18,319 nt of DNA from an uncultured Clostridia bacterium (GTDB lineage: Bacteria; Bacillota; Clostridia; Lachnospirales; Anaerotignaceae): contig CAJUJJ010000043.1 in the NCBI GenBank assembly GCA_910586765.1, positions 1 to 18,319 of the forward strand, written 5' to 3'. A model generated the notes under the pieces. It made no database searches, had not been told where the DNA came from, and was given only the letters and a program-made list of their open reading frames with translations. This document shows, piece after piece, positions 1-8,700 of the stretch. A program made the position numbers and the translations under genes. Position 1 is the stretch's first letter. The number at the start of each line of letters is the position of its first letter.

Positions 1-33
1 CATCTCCTTTGTTATTAGTATTTCCTTTTTCAT
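1..33 (-). CDS. Start of an unidentified gene leaving the window on the left
   Basis: On the minus strand an ATG at 33-31 opens a frame that stays open to the window edge and reads MKKEILITKEM. A GAGGG ribosome binding site lies about 13 bases upstream (47-51). Only 11 codons are visible, so no family can be assigned. The ribosome binding site, start and first five codons belong to a 32-bp segment found again, inverted, at 18017-18048, where the same reading start stops after six codons (MKKEIF). The gene lies just beyond a candidate attachment core (157-171), so it may be flanking chromosome or a neighbouring element. Calling it coding rests on the start region alone. Confidence 0.4.
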   Translation of the reverse strand, partial: MKKEILITKEM

Positions 34-51
34 TATTTTAATTACACCCTC
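20..51 (-). repeat. 32-bp perfect inverted repeat, left copy
   Basis: The reverse complement of 20-51 is identical, base for base, to 18017-18048; identity stops abruptly on both sides. The segment begins GAGGGTGTAATT and ends GAAAAAGGAAAT, and holds a ribosome binding site, an ATG and the next codons. Both copies read outward from the 18-kb interval between them, which contains the whole defence operon. Confidence 0.9.
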
Positions 52-79
52 AAATTATTATGTGGGTAATTTTAGAAAT

Positions 80-97
80 GTTGCCATTTCGTTGCCA
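80..97. repeat. Two GTTGCCA direct repeats, 11 bp apart
   Basis: GTTGCCA occurs at 80-86 and again at 91-97, one helical turn apart, followed by a small palindrome TTTGC-TT-GCAAA at 111-122. Closely phased short direct repeats next to an attachment core are typical of arm-type binding sites for tyrosine recombinases or excisionases. No protein evidence supports this here, so the role is inferred from position only. Confidence 0.35.
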
Positions 98-156
98 ATC
101 GCTAAACAAATTTGCTTGCAAACCGCATAAATACTGGGTTTGTTCTCATTGACTTA

Positions 157-171
157 TCATTCCCACTCAAC
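157..171 (-). other. Candidate attachment core resembling the 3' end of guaA
   Basis: On the minus strand this reads GTTGAGTGGGAATGA, which translates as V-E-W-E-stop. GMP synthetase (GuaA) ends in a conserved (T/V)(I/V)EWE, and the 3' end of guaA, with core GAGTGGGA, is a known integration hotspot. The codons before it here are not GuaA-like (no K-P-P-x-T), so this would be an element-side duplicated core and not the gene itself. Its place between the defence operon and the two GTTGCCA repeats suits an island boundary. The match is short, and no partner core is visible in the window. Confidence 0.35.
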
Positions 172-291
172 AGACCTTTTTAGATTTGTAGTGTTTTACG
201 TGGTAATTGTTGTTTTTATTATTTGTATTATACCAAAATTCATTTTATTTGTCCACATATTTCTCTTTTTAAAATTTTTTAATATCAAAGT

Positions 292-345
292 AATATCAAT
301 GGATATTTTATTATTCAAATTTTTGAATAATAATTCGTTGATATT
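292..345. repeat. Nested AT-rich inverted repeats
   Basis: A perfect 12-bp stem with a 2-base loop (308-319 with 322-333) sits inside a second 8-bp inverted repeat, AATATCAA at 292-299 with TTGATATT at 338-345. AATATCAA also occurs directly repeated at 281-288, and ATGGATAT at 299-306 pairs with ATATCCAT at 352-359. Neither strand shows a T-run after the stem, so it is not a standard intrinsic terminator for the operon ending at 650. It could be a protein site, a remnant of an element end, or a 3' stabilising hairpin. Confidence 0.5.
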
Positions 346-649
346 TATTTCATATCCATAGCTTTCTAATACTTAGCTACTATTCCTTCCTCTTTCTTTT
401 TTATAGAATAATACCCTAGTAAATTAAGAATTTCTTTAGTAATTTTTTCTTCATAAACTAGAAAAATTATTTATTTCAATTATCTCATCAATTTAATAAT
501 ACTCCCAAATTATAAACCATTATCTTTATAAATTATTAAAAATTAAAAATAATCTATATTTTTATATTTTCATTACAGCTTTCAACATATACATACAAAT
601 GTCCTATATTTGAAGAATGAATTGCCTATTTTTCTATTTCAATAATTTT
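346..649. other. AT-rich non-coding stretch downstream of the defence operon
   Basis: No plausible gene is visible on either strand: open frames are short, lack ribosome binding sites and read as low-complexity hydrophobic or Asn/Lys peptides. The 3' end of the desulfurase transcript must lie here or further left, but I see no hairpin followed by a T-run on the minus strand. Confidence 0.5.
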
Positions 650-1780
650 CTATGATATCTGTACTATTTTTATTATTTCTTCAGCCACAATTTTTATTTC
701 TTCTATTGTATTATCTTTTCCCAAAGAAATTCGTATTGTACCTTTTGCATATTCTTTATTTAAGTGTATCGCCTGTAAAACATGAGAAATATTTGTATTA
801 TGACTATCGCAAGCTGAGCCAGTTGAAACACATATACCTTTTAAGTCTAAACGATGTAACATTGCTTCTCCATCTTGATTTTTAAAGGAAAGACTTATAT
901 TACCTGAAAGTGTATTTTTTCCACCATTTTTTATAAACTCTATCTTTCCAGCTTCTTTTAATAATCTTATGAATTCTTTTTCTAATTTGTTTATTTTTCT
1001 TTTATTATTATCAATATTTTGACAATTCTTTTTTAAAGCATATGCCATACCAACAATAGAAGCTACATTTTCTGTACCTGCTCTTAAAGAAGCCTCTTGT
1101 GCACCACCATTAATATAAGGAACGATTGGTGTTCCTTCTTTTATATACAGAAAACCAATCCCTTTTGGTCCATTAAACTTATGAGCAGAAGCAGATAACA
1201 TATCAATTCCTAAATCTTGAACATCAACATGAATATGTCCAACAGCTTGTACAGCATCGGTATGAAACAAAGCACCGACTTGATGTGCCATTTGTGCCAA
1301 TTCTTGAATAGGTTGTATCGTTCCAATTTCATTATTTGCAAGCATGATAGAAACAAATCCTGTTTCTTTTGTGACAAATTTGGATAATTCTTCTGGTATT
1401 ATCAAGCCCTCTCTAGTCGGTTTAAGATAAACCACATTACATCCTATTTGTTCTATTGCTTTTGTACTGTGTAAAATAGCATGATGTTCTATTTCTGATG
1501 TAATAATACTTTTTTTCCTTCCCCCAAAAAAAGTATTTTTTACTGCCCAGTTGTCACTTTCTGTACCACCTGAAGTAAAATAAATTTCTGTTGGTTTGGC
1601 ATTGATACATTCCGCAATGACTTCTCTTGATTTTTTGAGTGCCTTTCTACTTGTTCTCGAAAAGGAATATGGTTGTGAAGCATTGCCATACTCATCCAAT
1701 AAATATGGTTTCATAGCTTCAAAAGCATCATTATCAAGTTTTGTTGTTGCTGCATTATCAACATAAATAATTTTTTTCAT
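650..1780 (-). CDS. Cysteine desulfurase (NifS/IscS/DndA type), last gene of the defence operon
   Basis: This is a PLP-dependent aminotransferase-fold enzyme that removes sulfur from L-cysteine and carries it as a persulfide for transfer to acceptors. Visible hallmarks are SGGTESDN (70-77), the PLP-stacking His in EIEHH (96-100), the D175/Q178 pair in HTDAVQ, the Schiff-base lysine K201 in SASAHK, and the catalytic cysteine C324 in TGSACDSH, a class I loop. At 376 residues it has full family length. A GAGGAT ribosome binding site lies 5 bases before the ATG, and only 7 bases separate it from the zinc-knuckle gene upstream. Its place at the end of a transcript that also encodes a DndC-like PAPS-reductase protein suggests it acts as the DndA-equivalent sulfur donor (inference). 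A general iron-sulfur role, for example loading the BrxP clusters, is the alternative. Confidence 0.93.
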   Translation of the reverse strand: MKKIIYVDNAATTKLDNDAFEAMKPYLLDEYGNASQPYSFSRTSRKALKKSREVIAECINAKPTEIYFTSGGTESDNWAVKNTFFGGRKKSIITSEIEHHAILHSTKAIEQIGCNVVYLKPTREGLIIPEELSKFVTKETGFVSIMLANNEIGTIQPIQELAQMAHQVGALFHTDAVQAVGHIHVDVQDLGIDMLSASAHKFNGPKGIGFLYIKEGTPIVPYINGGAQEASLRAGTENVASIVGMAYALKKNCQNIDNNKRKINKLEKEFIRLLKEAGKIEFIKNGGKNTLSGNISLSFKNQDGEAMLHRLDLKGICVSTGSACDSHNTNISHVLQAIHLNKEYAKGTIRISLGKDNTIEEIKIVAEEIIKIVQIS

Positions 1781-1787
1781 AATATCC

Positions 1788-1985
1788 TCACATAAAAAGG
1801 GTACAGCCCTCTTCTTTAAATTCTTCTATTTTGTCAAGCAGTTCTTCTACTGTACAATCCAAATATTCTGCAAGACAATCTATACAATAAAAATTTAATA
1901 TTTCTGTACCAAGTAGTTTCTTATTGATACCAATCGTATTTTTTTCTAAATCGTTTTTTCCACAAATAATACAATTAATCTTCAT
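1788..1985 (-). CDS. Small zinc-knuckle (double CxxC) protein
   Basis: This 65-residue cytoplasmic protein has two CxxC pairs, C5-x2-C8 and C34-x2-C37, plus C44 and C61. The layout fits a zinc ribbon with an acidic helical tail (about 46-58) ending in GCTLFM. The start is supported by a GAGGGA ribosome binding site 9 bases upstream. Its first 11 bases overlap the end of brxL, and the desulfurase follows 7 bases later, so the three are probably translationally coupled. I do not recognise a named family. From context it could be a sulfur-relay or iron-sulfur accessory for the desulfurase/BrxP pair, or a nucleic-acid-binding subunit. The spare cysteines C44 and C61 keep the sulfur-carrier reading open, but nothing in the sequence proves it. 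Confidence 0.8.
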   Translation of the reverse strand: MKINCIICGKNDLEKNTIGINKKLLGTEILNFYCIDCLAEYLDCTVEELLDKIEEFKEEGCTLFM

Positions 1986-3420
1986 TATTTATATCCCTCA
2001 CTGAGAAACTTGGAACATTTTTCCCCTTAAACTCAGAGTCTAAAATTCCAAGTTGAATTTTAATAATACTTCTCATTTTAATTGCTGGTCGCAAACAATA
2101 ACGCTGAAATTCTCTTATATTGATATCTTTTGGAGAACGAACACCTGGAAACAATAATTTTAAATATGCAGTACATATTTTTTTTATCGCATCTGTATCT
2201 CTTGTATCAGAATGCGGAGGTACTTTCACCAAGCTATCAACAATAACACGGTAGCTTGCATCTTCACGAAGTAAGTGCATAATCGTACAGAAGTATTCTG
2301 AGTTTAATGCCCAACCTGATATTTTTAAATCATCATACATTCTTGGAATTTCCCACCCCTTAATAAAGCCATGAAATCTATCTAACAATGCACTTTCGTG
2401 AAAAATTGTAGGCAATTCAGAAAACATACTTTTATATTCGTCCATATTATCTTGACTGATGTTGCCTAACAATATGATTCCAGCATCTGCCACTCCTTCA
2501 TAGTTTCCAACCGTGAATACACCAGACTCCATATAACCTTTAAGAGCTGCTCGCATCTCATCAATATTGGTAAATGAAATCGTTTGTACTTCATCTAATG
2601 CAACATAGTCATTATTACATATCAATCCTTGTGTTCTTTTACTAATATCATAAAACATTTTTGCCCTTGACATTACTCCACCAGAGGAAAGCCAACCAAA
2701 CTTACTTACCCTACCAAATAAATATGATTTTCCTGTACCTTTTGGTGCAAGCTCAATTAAATTAAGCCTTTTTTCAATAAACGGCAATAATCTTGTTAGC
2801 ATGGCTAATTTTTGGTGTTCATCTTCATAACCATCGGCATTGTAGTCAACAGCACCAAGTAAAATATCTATCCATTCACCAATGGTAAATTCATTTCTTA
2901 CATCTTTGTAATAGTCAAGGTCTATGGTATAAGGACAAAAATTAGTAAAATTAGTTAATTTAATTTTACCAGGAATCTTTAATTCCTCATCAGGGAGTCT
3001 ATAACCTAATTCAACTACGCCCCAATTTTCTTTTCCCTTTATTAACTCTTCTTTGCATTTATCCCAAATATAAGGTTCAATAATTGTTTCTTTGTTTGTT
3101 AAACCAAAATCAGATAAAGCAAAGGTAACTTCTTGATTTTTGATGTCAATATCAACAGATATTTTTGTAAGAATTTTTACTCTTTCATTTTCAACAATAA
3201 TACGATTTTTTATACTGATCCATTCATCTTTACGAGGCAGATAAGTATGAATAAAGTCAGTTAATTCATCTATATCAAAATTTCCCTCATCATCTCCAAA
3301 TTTCTTTAGTAGCCAATCCCGAAGAAAAGATGGCAAACTTAAAGCCGAAAAAAAATTGCTTTTTTTAAGGTCTTTATAAACAACCATTTCATCAAAACAT
3401 TCTCTTAGTTTTTCTTGCAT
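1975..3420 (-). CDS. brxL: BrxL, short form (BREX AAA+ ATPase without Lon protease domain)
   Basis: This BrxL-family AAA+ ATPase shows Walker A APKGTGKS (225-232), the following SSGGVMSRAKMFYD stretch (245-258) typical of BrxL, Walker B YVALDEVQ (272-279), the KGYMESG segment (294-300) and a sensor-like LLGNIS (317-322). At 481 residues it lacks the C-terminal Lon-like Ser/Lys protease domain of the roughly 680-residue BrxL proteins. The reading frame is clean and ends in frame next to the following gene, so it is a natural short form and not a truncation. BrxL rings act on DNA in BREX defence. A strong AAGGAGG ribosome binding site precedes the ATG, 11 bases after pglZ. It is the fourth gene of the brxP-brxC-pglZ-brxL set. 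Confidence 0.9.
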   Translation of the reverse strand: MQEKLRECFDEMVVYKDLKKSNFFSALSLPSFLRDWLLKKFGDDEGNFDIDELTDFIHTYLPRKDEWISIKNRIIVENERVKILTKISVDIDIKNQEVTFALSDFGLTNKETIIEPYIWDKCKEELIKGKENWGVVELGYRLPDEELKIPGKIKLTNFTNFCPYTIDLDYYKDVRNEFTIGEWIDILLGAVDYNADGYEDEHQKLAMLTRLLPFIEKRLNLIELAPKGTGKSYLFGRVSKFGWLSSGGVMSRAKMFYDISKRTQGLICNNDYVALDEVQTISFTNIDEMRAALKGYMESGVFTVGNYEGVADAGIILLGNISQDNMDEYKSMFSELPTIFHESALLDRFHGFIKGWEIPRMYDDLKISGWALNSEYFCTIMHLLREDASYRVIVDSLVKVPPHSDTRDTDAIKKICTAYLKLLFPGVRSPKDINIREFQRYCLRPAIKMRSIIKIQLGILDSEFKGKNVPSFSVRDINNED

Positions 3421-3431
3421 TTTTGTCCTCC

Positions 3432-5702
3432 TTATAGCAAATCTTTTTCTTGTGAACTTTCTTTTTTGATTTCAAAAGACAAATCAGATGCAATCAAATT
3501 ATTTGATACAAAAATATCAACTTTATATTGTTTTGCCTTTTTTAGTTGAGGCATATTGATAAGATATATATTGTTATCCTCTTCTTTCGCTTCATAATAT
3601 TTTCCATCAATTCGAACCATAACATTTTGTAGTTTTGTTTTAGAAAACAGTCTAAGTGCTGCTTTTTTTCTGTAGCTAACCGTAATGACTTTTTCTATAA
3701 TAGAAATTTCAATATCTTCTGGACATTTTGTAATTTCAATAATTGGAACAACAACTTCCTCTAAAGTAGCACCACCATGCACTTCAACATTTGCCTTTCT
3801 ACCACCTTTAAATCGGTCATAATTAGCAAGTACCCAAAAACCGTCTTCTTCTGTAGCAAACTTAGTTTGTACATCTGCATCAGTTTTAGGGCAACATCTT
3901 CCAGAGTGTTCGCCCTTTGATTCCATTTCCCACATATTTTCAGTCTCGTGTATGACTGCTAATCGACTTGCTCCATGGTCAGATGCAATAATAGCCTTTT
4001 TACAATCCCCCTGTGTCAATTTTAAGTGAATCATATTCAGTGTTTTATCAATAATTTCTAACTCTTTTATAATGTGGATAGGTTGTTTTCTTTGTCTATA
4101 ATCATAATCGTAGATTCCATGATGTTTTATTTCATCTAGTTCTTTTATAAAATGAACTAGAAGTCCTCTTGCTTCAAAATCATTTACAAACTCTTTATTT
4201 TTACTTGTGATAGATGGTAAATTTGCACAGCATATTGTGACATTTGCTATTAATTCCTTTTCCTTACACTTTGCAAGGATATATGACAAATATTCAACCC
4301 CCATTGCATCTATAAAATATAGCTGAGAATCTGTTTTATCAATTTCATTCATCTTTACAGTGCGAGGCTCAAGTAATAAATTATATTCTCGAACGATAGC
4401 CTGTTGTGTAACAAGTTCCTCTAATTGAGGCAACACTTTGTTGATAATTTTGCTGTGTGTATACATTGAAAAATACTCATCCAATAATGGTATATTATAT
4501 TTATAATCACAAATATAAGAATATAAATCTGGATAAATAACAAATAATATTCCTTCTATTTCATTTTTACTAACATTTTGATAATATTTTTCAAGTAATG
4601 TTAAAATAAGTTCTTTTTCTTGTATTGTATTGTCTGTTAAATAATAGATAGCTTGTTCTTCTTTTTGTAAAACCACCTTACAAAAATCAACAACTTCATT
4701 TATAGGGTTTCCCAGTTCCGTTAACAATAATTTTCTTTGCTGATAAAATGCGATAAAGTCTTTATCTGTATGATTTTTTTCTAAGATACTTCTATATATT
4801 TCTCTTATTAATTGAAAATATGTAGTGGCATTATTTACAGCAATCGCTAAACAAGTGTTATTTTTTATTCCAAATAATTTTAGGGCAATAAAGTACAACC
4901 ATTTTTTCTCTTCAGAATAACTACTATAACTTGGCATCATAATTTCAAGATTTTGATAATTTCCAAACGCATCATCACAAATGTCAATAAAGCATTTTCC
5001 AGAATTTATCATAAAAAGTAAGGATTTCCATTGACTTTCTGTTCCCATATCTTCATCAAGAGATGCTAAAATAACATCTTTTTTGATAACTATTTCATAA
5101 GCCTTGCTCATATCAACAATAGAATAGATAGAGTTTGGATACATATTTTTATGTTTTGCTGTTATAATAAAAATTTCATTTTCACTGGAATTTTCGATTT
5201 TTTCTACAACATTTTCAATTCCCTCTATGATACACCCTGTGAAGGAAATAGGCAACTCCTTTGAGATAAATACTAATTTAGGTAATGGTGTTTTATCTCC
5301 ATCAACAAAACAAATGCTACGTGACAATCTTGGGTCAGAAAAACTGAGCTGTTTTTCACATTGATATGTCATGATAACGACGTGACCTGTAATAGTCATG
5401 TGAACAATACTTGATAAATATTTTTTTACTACTTCTTCTCCTTGAAATCTCAAAAATGAAGTCAATCCAATCAAAAAACACCTTCCACTCTCGTTTGAAA
5501 TTTTATCTAATACTGTCTCAAGGCGAGGAAGTTCATCCTTATTACAGAATCTAGAAGCATTAATCATTTCATTACCATTAACATCAAAATGTGTTATGAT
5601 TTTGTTTAAATCATAAGTATTTTGAATATTTACAAGTAATGGCTGAGCATTTTCTGATACCAAATATCTTGTTATTTTTTTTATACAATCCTCAAGTTTC
5701 AT
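3432..5702 (-). CDS. pglZ: PglZ, alkaline-phosphatase-superfamily BREX protein
   Basis: PglZ is the signature protein shared by all BREX and Pgl systems. The N-terminal half (about 1-440) is variable and unlike any enzyme I recognise. The PglZ domain follows, with FIDAMG (463-468, metal-binding Asp), LPSITS (495-500, nucleophile region), SDHGASR (574-580) and VHGGATLEEVVVPI (641-654), all in the order expected for the alkaline phosphatase fold. At 756 residues it has normal length. The domain is a predicted metal-dependent phosphoesterase or nuclease. An AAGGAGA ribosome binding site lies just before the ATG, 11 bases after brxC. It probably assembles with BrxC and BrxP in the cytoplasm on DNA (inference from other BREX types). 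Confidence 0.93.
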   Translation of the reverse strand: MKLEDCIKKITRYLVSENAQPLLVNIQNTYDLNKIITHFDVNGNEMINASRFCNKDELPRLETVLDKISNESGRCFLIGLTSFLRFQGEEVVKKYLSSIVHMTITGHVVIMTYQCEKQLSFSDPRLSRSICFVDGDKTPLPKLVFISKELPISFTGCIIEGIENVVEKIENSSENEIFIITAKHKNMYPNSIYSIVDMSKAYEIVIKKDVILASLDEDMGTESQWKSLLFMINSGKCFIDICDDAFGNYQNLEIMMPSYSSYSEEKKWLYFIALKLFGIKNNTCLAIAVNNATTYFQLIREIYRSILEKNHTDKDFIAFYQQRKLLLTELGNPINEVVDFCKVVLQKEEQAIYYLTDNTIQEKELILTLLEKYYQNVSKNEIEGILFVIYPDLYSYICDYKYNIPLLDEYFSMYTHSKIINKVLPQLEELVTQQAIVREYNLLLEPRTVKMNEIDKTDSQLYFIDAMGVEYLSYILAKCKEKELIANVTICCANLPSITSKNKEFVNDFEARGLLVHFIKELDEIKHHGIYDYDYRQRKQPIHIIKELEIIDKTLNMIHLKLTQGDCKKAIIASDHGASRLAVIHETENMWEMESKGEHSGRCCPKTDADVQTKFATEEDGFWVLANYDRFKGGRKANVEVHGGATLEEVVVPIIEITKCPEDIEISIIEKVITVSYRKKAALRLFSKTKLQNVMVRIDGKYYEAKEEDNNIYLINMPQLKKAKQYKVDIFVSNNLIASDLSFEIKKESSQEKDLL

Positions 5703-5713
5703 TACTGTTCTCC

Positions 5714-8700
5714 TTAGTTATCTCTAATAATTGCCATACCAACAATCATATCATCTTTGATAAGGTCTTTTAAGTATCTCTTAACATCGGCTAATTCCAT
5801 ATTATCAATTTTCTCAAGAGCTTTATCACACCCACCCTCGTTATATTTTGCTTCAGCCATTTGCTTTAGTTTTTTTTCTACTACTGGTAAGCCAAACCAA
5901 TCATAAACATCTGATGTAATTTTACTGCTCAAGTATTGTTTTACCTCATCAATATCAGTAAGCATTACATCATAATTTTTAATGATAGAATGAACAAAAG
6001 CCTTGTTACGAGCTTTTTCATCATCTAGTTTTAAAAAAAATGTTGCATCAGAAAAATATTCAATTGCTTTGTCAATAGAAGATTCATCAGGGCGTTTTTT
6101 GTTTACAGCATCAAATGCTATTTTTGCTATTTGAACATCTTTATCCTCAACCATACATAATATAGGTGTTTTATATTTCTGAGACCATTCTCTTGGTGTA
6201 TCTGTGTTTGTCTTCTCTTTCCAGAGCTTTTTCAATTTAGCAGATTTATTATTTCTTTTATATTCCTCAACTTTGTTATTAACAATATTGGTATATTCAG
6301 CCCTATCTTTTGTTAAGGAACCAACAGGAATCATGTTATAAATTTCCTTGATTTCTTCATCTGTAAAACCTTCAAGATAAAATTCACAAACCTTTTTAAA
6401 GAAATCAACTTGATTACTATAAAAAGTTCTAAAATTATCTGCATGAACAAGCAGCAAATCATAAAATTGTTGTTTTTGGGAATCTAAAATTACTCCAGAT
6501 TTCTTAACATGATAGAGAAGTTCTAGAAATACACCAAAATCATCTAAATAATTCTTAGCAATAGGGTAAGAGATTCTAATATATTGACACTTATCACACC
6601 ACTCCCTCACCGTATTTTCAAATGTGGTACTTTTTGAAATAACCTTGTTACTTTCAATAATAATTTTATATTCCAAGATAACTTCTTTTATTTTTTGTTG
6701 TACCGTTTCAATATTCCATACCCAGTTAGCAGCATCTGCATCGAATTTTTTACGAAGTATATTGATATACTGACCATTATCACCAATTTCTTCAGCTAAA
6801 GTAATCAGTTCTCCGTTGTCAAATTCTTTCAGATAGGCTTTCATGCCTTCTGTACATTTTTCTCTATTCAATAATGTCTTTAAATCAGTAGCTGCTTCTC
6901 TATTTTCGATACACAATTTCCCAATCATATAAGCAATGTCATTATCACTGATATGACCAGTCTTCATATTATTGCTATTTGCAATGCCACAATAATAATC
7001 AATCATTTTTATAAGGCTTTCTTTATTCGTCTTTGTTTCTTCTTTCACAATAATTGATTTCAAAGTCCAAATAGGAAAAGCATATTCTTTCATTTTGTTA
7101 CGAATACGTTCTCTTGTTTGTTCAATAGAGGTACAAAGATTTTTTGGAATATCAAATGCGATTGATGTAGCTTCATTAAAGGACTTTTCCTCTTCCGTCA
7201 TTGCAACAATATACTTACCCTTATATCTTGGGTTAGGAGTAATTTGCAACTTAATGATTTCATCAACCATTTCTTGCAATTTTTTTATGTCTAATACATC
7301 ATTCGTAAGACCATCACTCCAACTAAAAGAACCATCTGTATATTCTTTTAATACAAATCCTAAAATAAACGCAGAAAAATTGCAAGGCATAAATCCAAAA
7401 GGTTCTACTTTTAGTTCATCATAAATTCTTGCAATAGAAACACGTCCACCATTATCAAAATCATTTTTTATGGTGTTCTCTACACAAATTTTTATTTTAG
7501 AAATCAAAAGATGCGGTTTATCTATCCAATATTTTCCTTCATAATGCCATGCTTCAGCTAATGCATTTTCAAGTTTTGTTGCTGGGTTAGCAGATTTGAA
7601 TGTTCCTTGTACTTCTTGTTTTACCCCACAAGCAACACCTTGTTTTATAGAGTTTGGCATATACATATTATCTGTTACAGTATAAGAACCTTCTAAACAA
7701 TTTTTATACTTATTTTTGTTAATGTTAGAAAGAATGGTGTACAACATATCAATCGTTGTTGCCCTTTCGCCCTCTTTTTTTTGAGCTGAATAAACAATAA
7801 ATTCTCCACCAGAAATGCGATTTTTCCATTTCTTTAATGCTTCTTTTGCATTTATTATATACTGACGAGCCAAATTATTGTCTTTTCCTTGATAATACCT
7901 TGCTTGAGCCATATTTTCACAATATTGTTCATGACCATCTTTTCCAAGAGGTGTTGTAGATGTATCAACAAATATCATATTGTAACTACCATCTTTTAAC
8001 GCTTCTTTAATTTTTTTACCAATAACAACACTTTCACTATCATCTTTTGCAAAGGAAACAACAGCAACAATCTTGTTTGCATACTTACTCTCCTGATTAC
8101 GAAGGCGTTTAATTTTTGAATCAAAATCAGAAGAAGAAACATATTCCATTTCATAGCGAAGTTTTAACGCCCCACCTAATGTAACAGACTCAGAAACTTG
8201 TCCCTCATCTATCAATTTTGATGTAGGGTTTTTCTTTTCTTCCTCTTTAAATTTATCAATTGCTGCCATGTCACCAGCATTTATTAAAGCGGAATACTGA
8301 ATCTTTCCACTTCCAAGAGGTTTTTTGTACAGAATCTCATCACGGATAAGTTTTTCAGCATATCTACTAGCAGCTCCACCATCCATATCAGAACCTTCAA
8401 ATGCATTATTGACATTTTTTTCATTAGGAATAAACAGTTCAACAGAATCACCAACCTTTTGAGAGATTGCTTGTAAAATAAGAACTGTTTTTAATACTTT
8501 TTTTTCTTCCTCAAGAAGTTTTTTTGTAGTTGCACGAGAGTAACAATCTAAAATAGAACGAATATCATGAGAAAGATATTCTTTTCCTTTTTCATAAAAA
8601 AACTCCCATAACATATCTATGGTAAGCAATGGGTTTTCATCATCTGGACCATAGTTGTTAATAAACCATTGAAACCCTTTGATTTCATCACCTCTGTCGT

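Noticed and set aside
58..153. Minus-strand frame ending in GNEMATFLKLPT as an integrase C-terminus
   Set aside because: The frame is cut by two stops just upstream (TGA TAA after V-E-W-E), so it is not the tail of a longer protein; the repeats are better read as binding sites.
140..361. Plus-strand 73-codon open frame reading as a hydrophobic peptide
   Set aside because: It has no ribosome binding site, is mostly Phe/Ile/Val from T-rich DNA, and overlaps the candidate attachment core and the hairpin cluster.
560..649. Intrinsic terminator after the desulfurase gene
   Set aside because: There is no stable stem followed by a T-run on the minus strand.
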